A DNA stretch of 64,000 bases, from the NCBI RefSeq assembly GCF_017255015.1, contig NZ_JAFKCS010000014.1:1-64000 (forward strand). Direction: 5' to 3'. This DNA is from Bowmanella yangjiangensis (GTDB taxonomy: Bacteria; Pseudomonadota; Gammaproteobacteria; Enterobacterales; Alteromonadaceae). The notes under the pieces were generated by a model. That model was given only the letters and a program-made list of their open reading frames with translations, searched no databases and had not been told where the DNA came from. Each line of letters opens with the position of its first letter. Within the stretch, counting starts at the first letter, position 1. The position numbers were made by a program, and so were the translations under genes. Shown piece after piece: positions 47,796 through 56,775 of this stretch.

Positions 47796-47994
47796 CTACT
47801 ACAACCTCTTACTCAAAATTCATAACAACGGCATTCAGACCTGTGGCATGAAAAAGGGTTCCACAGATCGGGCGCTTCAGCGCAGAATATATGCTTCTGG
47901 CGAGAATTTCTACTCCCGTGCCTTTTATTACCCCAAGGGCAAGGCTAGAATGGCCAGCTATTTTTATGTCCCGGACCGAATGAGAAGCAAGTTG

Positions 47995-49194
47995 ATGACA
48001 GATTGGCAAACCGCCTTTGCGGAGATTAAGCGAGGCAGCGAAGATATCCTGCTGGAAGAGGAATTGATCGAGAAGCTAAAAGAGGGCAAGCCTCTGAAGA
48101 TCAAGGCCGGCTTTGATCCCACGGCCCCCGATCTGCATCTGGGCCATACTGTGCTGATCAATAAGTTGCGTACCTTGCAGCAGTTGGGTCATGAGATAAC
48201 CTTTCTGATTGGTGACTTCACCGGCATGATTGGTGACCCCACCGGCAAAAACGTAACCCGTAAGCCACTTTCCCGGGAAGATGTACTGGCGAATGCCGAG
48301 ACCTATAAAGAGCAGGTTTTCAAGATTCTCGACCCGGCCAAAACCAAAGTGCGGTTCAACTCCGAATGGATGAGCCAGTTGGGAGCGGATGGCATGATTA
48401 AATTGGCGGCGCGTCAGACTGTAGCGCGCATGCTGGAAAGGGACGATTTTAAAAAGCGCTACGCTGGTGGACAGCCTATCGCTATTCACGAATTCCTCTA
48501 CCCGCTGGTACAAGGCTGGGATTCCGTGGCGCTGGAAAGTGACATGGAATTAGGTGGTACCGACCAGCGCTTCAACCTGCTGATGGGCCGGGAGCTGCAA
48601 AAAGACGAGGGCATGCGCCCACAGACCGTGCTGATGATGCCTCTGTTGGAAGGTTTGGACGGCGTGCAGAAAATGTCCAAGTCGCTGGGGAACTATATTG
48701 GTATTACCGACAGCCCTACGGACATGTTTGGTAAAGTCATGTCTATTTCCGATGATTTGATGTGGCGTTATTACGATCTGCTTAGCTTCAAACCACTGGA
48801 AGATATCGCCGCGTTGAAACAACAGGTTGCCGATGGCGCTAATCCCCGTGATATGAAGATCCTGCTGGCTAAGGAAATTATTGAGCGTTTCCATGACATG
48901 GATGCGGCCGAAGCCGCCCATCAGGATTTTATTCAGCGTTTTTCCAAAAATGCGCTGCCGGATGAAATGCCAGAATTGACTATCAGCTTACCTGCAGAGG
49001 GGCTGCCTATTGCCAATTTGCTCAAAGAGGCTGAATTGGTGGGTTCTACCTCTGAGGCGCTGCGCATGATTAAGCAAGGCGCGGTAAAAATGGATGGTGA
49101 AAAACTGGAAGACGGTAAGCTCATTTTGACTGAGTCTGGAACAGCCGTTTATCAGGTGGGCAAGCGTAAGTTTGCCAGGATTACCCTGCAGTAA
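47995..49194 (+). CDS. tyrS: Tyrosyl-tRNA synthetase
   Basis: A 399-residue class I synthetase. The HIGH motif is HLGH (residues 48-51) and the second signature is KMSKS (about 226-230). A C-terminal S4 RNA-binding domain (about 335-395, [16 protein letters not shown]) follows. The length and [23 protein letters not shown] place it in the TyrZ-like (type 2) group rather than the E. coli type. ATG 47995 is chosen; the open frame to 47689 runs across the divergent promoter region and the M23 gene and is not coding. Confidence 0.96.
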   Translation: MTDWQTAFAEIKRGSEDILLEEELIEKLKEGKPLKIKAGFDPTAPDLHLGHTVLINKLRTLQQLGHEITFLIGDFTGMIGDPTGKNVTRKPLSREDVLANAETYKEQVFKILDPAKTKVRFNSEWMSQLGADGMIKLAARQTVARMLERDDFKKRYAGGQPIAIHEFLYPLVQGWDSVALESDMELGGTDQRFNLLMGRELQKDEGMRPQTVLMMPLLEGLDGVQKMSKSLGNYIGITDSPTDMFGKVMSISDDLMWRYYDLLSFKPLEDIAALKQQVADGANPRDMKILLAKEIIERFHDMDAAEAAHQDFIQRFSKNALPDEMPELTISLPAEGLPIANLLKEAELVGSTSEALRMIKQGAVKMDGEKLEDGKLILTESGTAVYQVGKRKFARITLQ

Positions 49195-49200
49195 TTTAGA

Positions 49201-49223
49201 CTAAGGCGCCAATGGCGCCTTAG
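49201..49223. repeat. Perfect ten-base inverted repeat after tyrS
   Basis: CTAAGGCGCC-AAT-GGCGCCTTAG begins 7 bases beyond the tyrS stop. No T tract follows. It could be a Rho-independent terminator without tail, or an mRNA end stabiliser; its exact symmetry also fits a protein-binding site. Confidence 0.7.
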
Positions 49224-49281
49224 TGCTCTCAGGGCGTCAGATTTTTGCTGACAGATGATTTAGTTTCTCCATTGAGCAAAT

Positions 49282-49308
49282 AAAAAAGGCCCGGTACGCG
49301 GGCCTTTC
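49282..49308 (-). terminator. Terminator of the CsgG-like gene
   Basis: On the minus strand AAAGGCCCG-CGTAC-CGGGCCTTTTTTATTT forms a stable stem with a six-base T run, about 18 bases after the stop at 49326. Confidence 0.9.
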
Positions 49309-49325
49309 AATTTATGCTTTGAAGC

Positions 49326-50138
49326 TTAGTTAACCGTTAACTTGCCGCCTTTACCTAAACCACCTTCAACATTTTGCGCTTTATAATTACGCAAGGAATT
49401 AACCATATGGTTGTAGGAGTCTGCAAAAGCCGCAGTGATTACTTTGCCTTCCGGGGTGTCAGAGAAGCCGCCCGCACCGGCGAACAAACCGAACCATGCG
49501 CCGCCAAAAAGACTGAAATCCCAGTTTTTGGCATTGCCGACAGAAGAAGACACCTGCACGCCAGAACGGTTATCGATCAACAGCAAGGTCGTTGCGGCTT
49601 CATTGCTTCTTGCACCACCGGCAACAGCGCCAACCCAGCCACCTAATAAGCCACCCATACCACCAGTCTTCTCTGAAAACTGAATGGATGGTTGCATAGT
49701 GTAATCCGCTGCGACCAGTTGACCCTTGCCAAAATTACTGCCTTCACGCAGCTCACCTGAATTCATCAGCTCCCGCTCGGTATTCACGGCGGACATGGTT
49801 CTACCACGTTCTACCACTACAAAGCAGTTAGATTGCTGAATCATGGTACGCAGCACCGGTAGTGTGCTACCCAGGTTTGGATAATAGTTACGATAGGTAT
49901 ACCACCAGTCATCACTTTGATCTTCGAAAACAGACATAGTGCCCAATGGCGCGTCACATTTCTCAAGTGAACTGTTTGTACCTTCGGCGTTTGCACCGCT
50001 GGCCGCACCCGTTACCGTGTTGCCACTGGAACCACCCATTGTTGGGGTGGTGCTGACGCAGCCGCCAAGTAAACCCATAAGGGTGAGTGCTAAAGTGGCT
50101 TTGATTAGTTTCCTACTACCTAGGGTTCTTTCAGACAT
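49326..50138 (-). CDS. CsgG/HfaB-family outer-membrane lipoprotein
   Basis: A 270-residue lipoprotein. The lipobox is LLGGC with the acylated cysteine at C27, followed by a Gly/Ser/Thr-rich linker and a CsgG-like domain: LRTMIQQSNCFVVVERGRTMSAVNTERELMNSGE and the later GQLVAADYTMQPSIQFSE, LLIDNRSGVQVSSSVG. CsgG forms the curli secretion pore in E. coli, but no curli genes are near, and such lone members occur with other roles in stress or surface assembly. Family is fairly sure, role unknown. It is a single-gene unit. Confidence 0.85.
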   Translation of the reverse strand: MSERTLGSRKLIKATLALTLMGLLGGCVSTTPTMGGSSGNTVTGAASGANAEGTNSSLEKCDAPLGTMSVFEDQSDDWWYTYRNYYPNLGSTLPVLRTMIQQSNCFVVVERGRTMSAVNTERELMNSGELREGSNFGKGQLVAADYTMQPSIQFSEKTGGMGGLLGGWVGAVAGGARSNEAATTLLLIDNRSGVQVSSSVGNAKNWDFSLFGGAWFGLFAGAGGFSDTPEGKVITAAFADSYNHMVNSLRNYKAQNVEGGLGKGGKLTVN

Positions 50139-50309
50139 TCTTCTATCATCCTGAAACTAAATGAAAATTTGGAACGGCATCATAGCTTTGTGATGTTTAT
50201 TTGTCCATGTTGCTAATTTGGCAATTTACTGATCACTTATGCACAGCTATAACATACTTTTGTGAAGGTTAAGCGGTTGGGGTCTTTACTCTTATGATGT
50301 TGTAATTTT

Positions 50310-51662
50310 TTACAACAAGCCGTCACGAAAGCGTCCAAGGTGATAAAAAGCCCAAAGCCCCAGGCGTCGAAACTGTGCTATTGGGAATGTGGGCAAAGGC
50401 GACTGCATAAAAGGTAATGCCGGTAAATTCAGGTCTCCGGCTACGCGCTGGGCCAGCCGTTTTCCAGCTTGGCTGGCAAACGAGACCCCCGAGCCGCAAT
50501 AGCCCATTGCATAGAAAACCCGGCCCTCGTCATCGGCCTGGCAAATGCGTGGGTAATCATCCAAAGATACGCTCACCCAGCCACTCCAGAAATACTCGGC
50601 CTGGATCCCATCCAACGCTGGCAGAGTTTGTATCAATACCTTCAATAAACGTTTTTTGTATACCGGGTGGTTGGCGTCTTTACCGCGGATAGCGCCTCGT
50701 CCACCAAATAACAGGCGGTTATCCGGCAGTAGCCGGTAATAGTATTTCAGTGTGCGGGTATCCATGGCCATCAGACCGCTCTTGAGGCCAGATGCCTCTA
50801 GCTGCGCTGCGCTAAGCGGTGAAGTCACGATAATGCTGGATAGCACTGGGAAATGGCGTTTATCCACGGCACTATGAAACTGGTTAGGTGTATAGCCGTT
50901 ACTGGCGATAACCAGTTTATTTGCCAGTAGTGAACCGCTTGGAGTCAGCAGGCGAATCTTATTGCCTTCAGGTCTTATCTGTATCACCGGCGACTGGGGG
51001 TGGATGCTAGCGCCGGCCTGACGCGCCATATTCGCATAACCTTGTGCCAGTTTGAGCGGATGCAGGCCAAAGCTATAGGGATAATGCAGAGCGCCGTGGG
51101 CTTGGGGGCTGTGTAAAAAGTTCTGCTCCAGCTCCTGGGCACTTATAAAACGCAGCGGATCGCCGAACTTGTTCCGCATCAACGTAGCTTGCTGTTTAAG
51201 CTCTTCAACAGATTGGCGGTTATGGGCAATCTTTAAATAGCCGCCATAAACAGGTTCACAAGGGATACTGCCGACCTCGATTAACGCTGACACGGTATCA
51301 ATGGCCTGGCGATACTCTGCATAAACAGCCTGTGCGCTTTGTTCACCCCATTTGCTTTCGATCTGGGAGAATGACAACCGACCTGTACCGTTTAAAACAA
51401 AACCGCCATTGCGGCCGCTACAGCCCCAGCCAATCTGATTGGCTTCAAGCACTGTGGGCTGAATACCATGCTGGCTGGCCAGATGCCAGGCGCAAGACAA
51501 ACCGGTATAACCACCACCAATTACGGCTACCTCGGTTTGTTGTTCACCACTTAGGGCTGGCGCAGACCAGGGGCTAATCCCCTGTGCCCAGTAAGACTCC
51601 GGGTAGGGCAGCCCCGTGCCGGGGTTGCTATCCAAAAGTGGATCATAAAAGCTCGACAACAT
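50310..51662 (-). CDS. FAD-dependent oxidoreductase (DAO family, PuuB-like)
   Basis: A 450-residue flavoprotein. The FAD-binding Rossmann motif is EVAVIGGGYTGLSCAWHLA (about residues 44-62), then NQIGWGCSGRNGGFV with the typical G-x-S-G-R-N-G-G. The late segment YFWSGWVSVSLDDYPRICQ and MGYCGSGVSFASQAGKRLA matches gamma-glutamylputrescine oxidase-like amine oxidases. The start LSSFYDPLLDSNPGTGLPYPESYW also fits that group. The exact amine is unknown, and no other polyamine gene is nearby. It starts 21 bases after the GNAT gene and seems to end a five-gene operon. Confidence 0.9.
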   Translation of the reverse strand: MLSSFYDPLLDSNPGTGLPYPESYWAQGISPWSAPALSGEQQTEVAVIGGGYTGLSCAWHLASQHGIQPTVLEANQIGWGCSGRNGGFVLNGTGRLSFSQIESKWGEQSAQAVYAEYRQAIDTVSALIEVGSIPCEPVYGGYLKIAHNRQSVEELKQQATLMRNKFGDPLRFISAQELEQNFLHSPQAHGALHYPYSFGLHPLKLAQGYANMARQAGASIHPQSPVIQIRPEGNKIRLLTPSGSLLANKLVIASNGYTPNQFHSAVDKRHFPVLSSIIVTSPLSAAQLEASGLKSGLMAMDTRTLKYYYRLLPDNRLLFGGRGAIRGKDANHPVYKKRLLKVLIQTLPALDGIQAEYFWSGWVSVSLDDYPRICQADDEGRVFYAMGYCGSGVSFASQAGKRLAQRVAGDLNLPALPFMQSPLPTFPIAQFRRLGLWAFYHLGRFRDGLL

Positions 51663-51683
51663 GCGCTACCCGGTGTGCAGAGG

Positions 51684-52259
51684 TTAGTTTAAATCCTCGA
51701 AGGTTAACAGCATCTCGGCTGCCACACAGTCACATTGCGTACCGCAAATCGGGCAAACATAGCCTTCATTGTCGCAGTTCTCCTGCCATTTCCCTGGATG
51801 TTCCTTGACCAGTTTGCCGCCGCATTTTGAGAAGTATTTAAAGGCGCTGTTGCCGGGGCTTTGCATCCAAATATGCGCAAGGCCAGCCTTGGCACCTTGT
51901 TTCGCGGCTTCCTGAATAGACAACTTTAACATTTGCGAGCCAATACCTGCCGCACGGTAGGTACTGTCAACGGTATTGCATTTGAAGTAGCACACCTTGT
52001 CCTGGGGATGTCCCCACAACTCGGGGCTGCACCATTTATCCGGTTGCCAGTTACCGGCAGCCCAGGTCAGACGAAAGCCGACCAGACGTTCACCATCCAG
52101 TGCTACCCAACTGGCATTAATGCCATTAACCAGGCCAGCCTGGTGATAGCTTTTGAGTGATGGTAAATCCATGTAATTGTCGCCATGCACGCCGTTGGCT
52201 AGTGCCAAGAGACGCTCGTAATGGTCTTCATGTAGGGGGAAGTACTTAATATTGCTCAT
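51684..52259 (-). CDS. GNAT acetyltransferase with C-terminal zinc ribbon
   Basis: A 191-residue protein. The acetyl-CoA site region is YFKCNTVDSTYRAAGIGSQMLKLSIQ (R-x-x-G-I-G, about 102-107), followed by AHIWMQSPGNSAFKYFSKCGGK. A cysteine cluster at the end (CPICGTQCDC, C169 to C178) makes a likely zinc ribbon, which is unusual in this superfamily. The substrate is unknown. Its ATG overlaps the stop of the DUF2721 gene (ATGA), so the pair is translationally coupled. Confidence 0.82.
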   Translation of the reverse strand: MSNIKYFPLHEDHYERLLALANGVHGDNYMDLPSLKSYHQAGLVNGINASWVALDGERLVGFRLTWAAGNWQPDKWCSPELWGHPQDKVCYFKCNTVDSTYRAAGIGSQMLKLSIQEAAKQGAKAGLAHIWMQSPGNSAFKYFSKCGGKLVKEHPGKWQENCDNEGYVCPICGTQCDCVAAEMLLTFEDLN

Positions 52260-52648
52260 TTTTTCTTATTGGTTTGAATGTTCAGACTTTGCAGATAAAC
52301 GTCCAGCGCTTCTACAGAAATACGAATTTCGGCTACCGACAGCCACAGAGACCAGAGTAACAGAATCAGACTAAGACCGAATATCCAGCTGCCTGCTACT
52401 TGGTAATTCAGGTAGATAGCCAGCATTGATAAAACACACAAAAAGAAGCTGGCCACTCCGGCTTCCTGCATGCGTTTGATCAGTTGAATGCGTTTGCGCA
52501 GGTTGGCTATTTGCTTATGGGTGCTGTCGCTGTTATCGACAAAATTGCGGATGATGGTGGCTAAGGTCACAAACCTATTGGTGTAGGCGAGTAACAGCAA
52601 TGAGATAGCCGGAAACAACATGGCTGGAGTGGTTAGCGTGATATTCAT
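52256..52648 (-). CDS. DUF2721 membrane protein
   Basis: A 130-residue protein with three predicted membrane helices (about 8-25, 67-83, 87-108) and a central basic, helical cytoplasmic segment (NLRKRIQLIKRMQEA). AMLFPAISLLLLAYTNRF and the rest fit DUF2721. Function unknown. It lies 12 bases after the preceding gene and overlaps the next by 4. Confidence 0.8.
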   Translation of the reverse strand: MNITLTTPAMLFPAISLLLLAYTNRFVTLATIIRNFVDNSDSTHKQIANLRKRIQLIKRMQEAGVASFFLCVLSMLAIYLNYQVAGSWIFGLSLILLLWSLWLSVAEIRISVEALDVYLQSLNIQTNKKK

Positions 52649-52660
52649 GGAAAATTAGGC

Positions 52661-53083
52661 TCAGAAAACAGCGTCCTGCAGGAATTTCAACATGGCTGCC
52701 TTGGCTTTGTCCATATCGGCGAAGATTCTTTCATGAATATCAGTATTTATTTGGCTTTGCCTACGGATTTGCGCCAGTTGGTTGATGCCAACCGCTGAAT
52801 CAATGCAGTAGGCGTCGCCAACGCATCCCAGTTTCAGGCATTCGGTGTAAGCTCGTCGCAAATTTTCCGCGGCTTCGGGGATCGATGCCTGATAACCGTT
52901 GCAATCGGCAATGTATACCCATGGCTTGCCTTGAAACTGAGCGGCTAACTCGGTCAGGTTCTTCAGATAGCTTTTACTCAGGCCGGTGCCCAGTACACCA
53001 GTCACTTTGGCAATCAGTAATGGCCCTTCGGTGCTTAGCTCGTAGCGACCGTATTTGTCGTTTTTGCCGTAGTTTTGGCTCAT
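52661..53083 (-). CDS. Uncharacterised 140-residue cytoplasmic protein (STAS-like pattern)
   Basis: I do not recognise the family with certainty. The alternation of strands and helices (EGPLLIAKVTGVLG, SYLKNLTELAAQFQGKPWVYIADCNGY, ENLRRAYTECLKLGCVGDAYCI) recalls STAS/SpoIIAA-like domains with a strand-helix core. Cysteines at about 60, 83, 87 and 93 are notable. No membrane segment. It overlaps the rhodanese gene start by 4 bases at its 5' end and is part of the same operon. Confidence 0.6.
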   Translation of the reverse strand: MSQNYGKNDKYGRYELSTEGPLLIAKVTGVLGTGLSKSYLKNLTELAAQFQGKPWVYIADCNGYQASIPEAAENLRRAYTECLKLGCVGDAYCIDSAVGINQLAQIRRQSQINTDIHERIFADMDKAKAAMLKFLQDAVF

Positions 53084-53451
53084 TTCTCAACCTGAAGACC
53101 CTGTTCCTGCCAGCCAAGCATATCGCCCTCCAGCAAGGAAATGTTGCCAAATCCCAGCTTCTGGAGTTCATTGGCGGCCAGCTTGGCACGACGACCTGAG
53201 CGGCAATACAATACTAACGAGCTGCTTTTGTCATTTTCCAACTGGGTCAGAAATTCACTGATTTGATCATGTGGCAGGTTGATGGCGCCAGGAACATGTC
53301 CCTCAGCATATTCTTCAGGACTTCTTACGTCGACAACTACAACGTCTTGTTTTACTTGCAGCATTTGCTGTGCCGAAATGGATGCAAACCCGCTTTCAGC
53401 CGCTAAAACGAGACTGGAAACGAAAAACACTAGTAGGGTGATAAAGCGCAT
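53080..53451 (-). CDS. Periplasmic rhodanese-like protein
   Basis: A 123-residue single-domain rhodanese with a signal peptide (FITLLVFFVSSLVLAAES, 3-20). VVVDVRSPEEYAEGHVPGAINLPH and the active-site loop YCRSGRRA (catalytic Cys about 85) are intact, so sulfur transfer is plausible. Its stop overlaps the start of the next gene by 4 bases, so it is the first gene of the run. It lies 96 bases downstream of ahcY on the same strand. Confidence 0.88.
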   Translation of the reverse strand: MRFITLLVFFVSSLVLAAESGFASISAQQMLQVKQDVVVVDVRSPEEYAEGHVPGAINLPHDQISEFLTQLENDKSSSLVLYCRSGRRAKLAANELQKLGFGNISLLEGDMLGWQEQGLQVEK

Positions 53452-53547
53452 AGATCACTCGCCTTGCTATTTTTCAAGCATATTAAACCCAATGGGCAGT
53501 CTGAGTACAGCGCCATACTTGCCTTGTTGTCAGCAAATACCAACTTA

Positions 53548-54927
53548 CTAATAACGGTAATCTGGATGTTTAAAGGGGCCTTCTATACCCACCTGAATGT
53601 AATCAGCCTGCTGGGCGGTAAGGCGGGTAATGACACCACAGAATCCTTCCACCATGTATCTGGCGACTTCTTCATCCAGATATCTGGGGAGCACATCCAC
53701 CCGCAAGTTCTGACTTTTTTCAGCGTTATCCATATTGGCAAAGGCTTTTTCAAACAGATGTATCTGCGCCAGCACCTGATTGGCAAAAGACCCATCCATC
53801 ACCCGGGAAGGATGGCCTGTGGCATTACCCAGGTTTACCAGCCGCCCTTCCGAAAGAAGCAGTAGTGCATCATGAGGATCGTTGCTGCGATGAATCTTAT
53901 GTACCTGGGGTTTAATTTCTTCCCAATGCCAGTGCTTACGCATAAAGGCGGTGTCGATTTCATGGTCAAAGTGGCCGATGTTACAAACCACTGCGCCAGC
54001 TTTGAGACTTTTGAGCATATTGGCATCACAGACATTGATATTGCCGGTGCAGGTCACCACCAGGTCGATGCTTTGCAACAATAACTGGTCGATATCTTCC
54101 AATTTGCCGCTGTTGTTGCCCATACGGTAGGGAGATACCACCTCGTAACCGTCCATGCAGGCCTGCATGGCGCAAATGGGATCAATTTCGCAGACTCTGA
54201 CAATCATGCCTTCCTGGCGCAGTGATTGTGCGGAACCTTTACCTACGTCACCGTAACCAATTACCAGGGCTTTTTTGCCTGCCAGTAAATGGTCGGTAGC
54301 CCGTTTGATGGCATCGTTAAGGCTGTGGCGGCAGCCATATTTGTTATCGTTTTTGGACTTGGTTACCGAATCATTGACGTTAATAGCCGGTACCTTAAGC
54401 TGGCCTTGCTTGAGCATTAGCTGCAGGCGGTGCACCCCAGTGGTGGTTTCTTCGGTAATGCCATGGACCTTTTCGAGCACTTGCGGATATCTGTCATGCA
54501 GCATGGCGGTGAGATCGCCACCATCGTCCAGCACCATATTGGCTTGCCAGGGCGTACCATTTTTAACAATGGTTTGCTCGATACACCATTCGTACTCGAC
54601 TTCGGTCTCACCTTTCCAGGCAAAAACGGGTACACCCGCGGCGGCCATAGCGGCAGCGGCATGATCCTGAGTGGAGAAGATATTACAGGACGACCAGCGA
54701 ACCTCAGCCCCTAAGGCAGTCAGGGTTTCAATCAATACCGCGGTTTGAATGGTCATATGAATGCAGCCGAGAATACGGGCACCGGCTAAGGGTTGTTGTT
54801 GCTGGTATTTATGCCGAATCGCCATCAAAGCGGGCATCTCTGATTCGGCAATCTGTATCTCTTTGCGGCCCCATTCCGCCAGGGCCAGATTGGCTACCTT
54901 AAAATCTCCTGATAAACCGGCTCCCAT
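53548..54927 (-). CDS. ahcY: S-adenosylhomocysteine hydrolase
   Basis: A 459-residue enzyme that splits SAH into adenosine and homocysteine. Hallmarks: [49 protein letters not shown], the NAD-binding site [15 protein letters not shown], and the C-terminal PDYRY that closes the cofactor site. ATG 54927 has GCAGGA just upstream; a longer frame upstream is not conserved. I looked for an SAH riboswitch before the start and saw none. A second SAH-removing enzyme, mtnN, lies two genes further on. Confidence 0.96.
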   Translation of the reverse strand: MGAGLSGDFKVANLALAEWGRKEIQIAESEMPALMAIRHKYQQQQPLAGARILGCIHMTIQTAVLIETLTALGAEVRWSSCNIFSTQDHAAAAMAAAGVPVFAWKGETEVEYEWCIEQTIVKNGTPWQANMVLDDGGDLTAMLHDRYPQVLEKVHGITEETTTGVHRLQLMLKQGQLKVPAINVNDSVTKSKNDNKYGCRHSLNDAIKRATDHLLAGKKALVIGYGDVGKGSAQSLRQEGMIVRVCEIDPICAMQACMDGYEVVSPYRMGNNSGKLEDIDQLLLQSIDLVVTCTGNINVCDANMLKSLKAGAVVCNIGHFDHEIDTAFMRKHWHWEEIKPQVHKIHRSNDPHDALLLLSEGRLVNLGNATGHPSRVMDGSFANQVLAQIHLFEKAFANMDNAEKSQNLRVDVLPRYLDEEVARYMVEGFCGVITRLTAQQADYIQVGIEGPFKHPDYRY

Positions 54928-55005
54928 CTTTCCTGCTCGCTTATTTGGGTAGGTGAGTATGGAATAAGCATGGTATTGATTTAGCAAGCTTTCAAATCAG
55001 AGGCA

Positions 55006-55815
55006 TTAAGGAGTATGAAGTTTCCCACAGAGTTCGCTGATGCCATCTGGCAAGCGCAGGGAGAAACGATGCAGGGTATCTGGGTTAACGCTGTGAATGG
55101 CTTCGTCAGAGATTGCTAGCACGGTTTTCCATGGCTGCCAGAATGCCAATAGCTGTGATCTTGGCTGTTCAAAGGCTGCGACAATTTGAGTGGGTTTACG
55201 CGCCAGCACCCCCTCCATCGCGACTTCGGGGTAATCGGACAGGGCATCAGCGAACACGTTCTGCGCGTTACAGATAGTAAGCATCTGACTGGCCCAGGCA
55301 TGCGGGCCAATACTCATCATGGGCGTTGGCCACATATAGTAAAAGACCTTTACCTCTGTTTGCTGAGCGTAAGTGTCTCTCAGCTTTTGCAGCTTTTGCA
55401 GATAGTCATCCGCCAGTTGTGCGGCAAGTTCAGACTTACCCAGACGTTTACCCAACGCCTTCAACTCGCTGGCTATATCTTCCGGCCTTTGGGGGCTGGA
55501 TAAAAACACCTCAAAGCCCAGTGACTGCAGCCGTTCAATATCCTGCGGCTTATTACCTCCTTGCCAGGCCAGAATTAAATCCGGCTTTAAACGCATCAGG
55601 GCTTCGAAATTCACACCTTGGTAACTGGCAACTTGTGGCTGCGTTTTGGCGGCTTCGGGATAATCGCTAAACTCACTCACTGCCACTAGCTGCTCGCCGG
55701 CTTGCAGAGAATACACCAGCTCTGTGGTATGCGGTGCCAGACTGACTATGCGCTCAGCGGCAAACACTGACAGGCCGGGCAGTAATAAAAATAGGGAAAC
55801 AATAAGACCTTTCAT
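55006..55815 (-). CDS. btuF: Cobalamin-binding periplasmic protein (BtuF-like)
   Basis: A 269-residue protein with signal peptide (KGLIVSLFLLLPGLSVFAAE). It has the fold of class III metal/cobalamin-binding proteins: RIVSLAPHTTELVYSLQAGEQLVAVSEFSDYP and YQGVNFEALMRLKPDLILAWQGG. It would bring vitamin B12 to an ABC importer, but btuCD genes are not in the window. Two adjacent ATGs (55818, 55815) overlap the cobD stop; the second has AAGGA at better distance. Position after cobD supports the B12 role over heme or siderophore. Confidence 0.87.
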   Translation of the reverse strand: MKGLIVSLFLLLPGLSVFAAERIVSLAPHTTELVYSLQAGEQLVAVSEFSDYPEAAKTQPQVASYQGVNFEALMRLKPDLILAWQGGNKPQDIERLQSLGFEVFLSSPQRPEDIASELKALGKRLGKSELAAQLADDYLQKLQKLRDTYAQQTEVKVFYYMWPTPMMSIGPHAWASQMLTICNAQNVFADALSDYPEVAMEGVLARKPTQIVAAFEQPRSQLLAFWQPWKTVLAISDEAIHSVNPDTLHRFSLRLPDGISELCGKLHTP

Positions 55816-56771
55816 CATATTCCTTTGATAAACAAGGGCAGGGTAGATAACAGCAAGCTTAGTGAAATCACCAACCACTGGGTTTTTACTATGGCGATCT
55901 TGGCTGTCTGGATATCGGCTGGTTCGGCTTGGCGCTCGCCACCGCATTTGGGCAGGCGGACTTTGTTGCCGTTGTAAAAAGCCGGTCCGCCTAGCTGAAT
56001 ACCTAAGGCGGCACCTGAATAAGCCAGCAAGGTCACTCTGGGCGTGCGTTGGGCGCCTTGTTGAACGCCTGCTTTGCTGCCTTTTTGCGGCGCATGTACC
56101 AACAGCAATAACAACATGCTAAGCCGGGACGGAAAAAACTGCAGCCAGCGACATACCCAGGCCAAAGGTGCGCCAAAATAGCGATATTCGGCCTGACGCA
56201 CATTCCATACCTGACTGAATTCGTACAGCAGCCGGTAAGTGAGGGCACCCAGCCCGCCAAGCAGCATGTACCAGAACAGCACAGCGGCATACTGATGATA
56301 AAAACGCAGTAACCCGCTCTCAATCACGGCTTTGCTTAAGCCCATGCTGGTGAGTTGTTCGGTATCCCGTAGCAGTAGTGGCTGGGCAAGATTTCGGGCC
56401 AGGGATTTTTTGCCTGCATCCAGGGCTCGTTGAATTTTACCTAAGGCATCCAGCACGGGCTGGTAGGTCAGTGCCATAAACAGCAAGAAGGCATCAAAAA
56501 AGGCCGGGAACTCTGCCAGGTAGATAAACAGCCCAATACAGACCAGAATGGGGGCGAGCACCACAATAGGGCCCAGGCTGCCTGACAAACGCTGCTGACC
56601 AATACTATGGCCTTTGGGGTTAACCTTGGCAGCCATGCGACTAGCCAGCAAACGGAAAAAGGATAAGGGATGGTATTTAGCCGGCCAGCGCCAGAGCTTT
56701 TCGACCATAACCACCACAAGCAATAACCAGACTGCCTGTAATTGGGGATGGAAGAACAGCTCGGCCAGCAT
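55815..56771 (-). CDS. cobD: Adenosylcobinamide-phosphate synthase-like protein (CobD/CbiB)
   Basis: A 318-residue inner-membrane protein with about five helices: HPLSFFRLLASRMAAKVNPKG at the start, then SIGQQRLSGSLG, LAQPLLLRDTEQLTSMGLSKAVIESGL and the AEYRYFGAPLAWVCRWLQFFPSRL motif typical of CbiB/CobD. The enzyme attaches aminopropanol to cobyric acid. Other de novo cobalamin genes are not seen, so it may serve salvage. The ATG lies 4 bases after mtnN and the stop overlaps the btuF start. Confidence 0.85.
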   Translation of the reverse strand: MLAELFFHPQLQAVWLLLVVVMVEKLWRWPAKYHPLSFFRLLASRMAAKVNPKGHSIGQQRLSGSLGPIVVLAPILVCIGLFIYLAEFPAFFDAFLLFMALTYQPVLDALGKIQRALDAGKKSLARNLAQPLLLRDTEQLTSMGLSKAVIESGLLRFYHQYAAVLFWYMLLGGLGALTYRLLYEFSQVWNVRQAEYRYFGAPLAWVCRWLQFFPSRLSMLLLLLVHAPQKGSKAGVQQGAQRTPRVTLLAYSGAALGIQLGGPAFYNGNKVRLPKCGGERQAEPADIQTAKIAIVKTQWLVISLSLLLSTLPLFIKGI

Positions 56772-56775
56772 GATC

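Noticed and set aside
47689-47994. 102-codon N-terminal extension of tyrS
   Set aside because: It covers the divergent promoter region and the antisense of the M23 start; TyrS homologues start at the ATG at 47995.
54928-55005. SAH or SAM riboswitch before ahcY
   Set aside because: The short upstream region has neither the conserved core of the SAH riboswitch nor stable helices.
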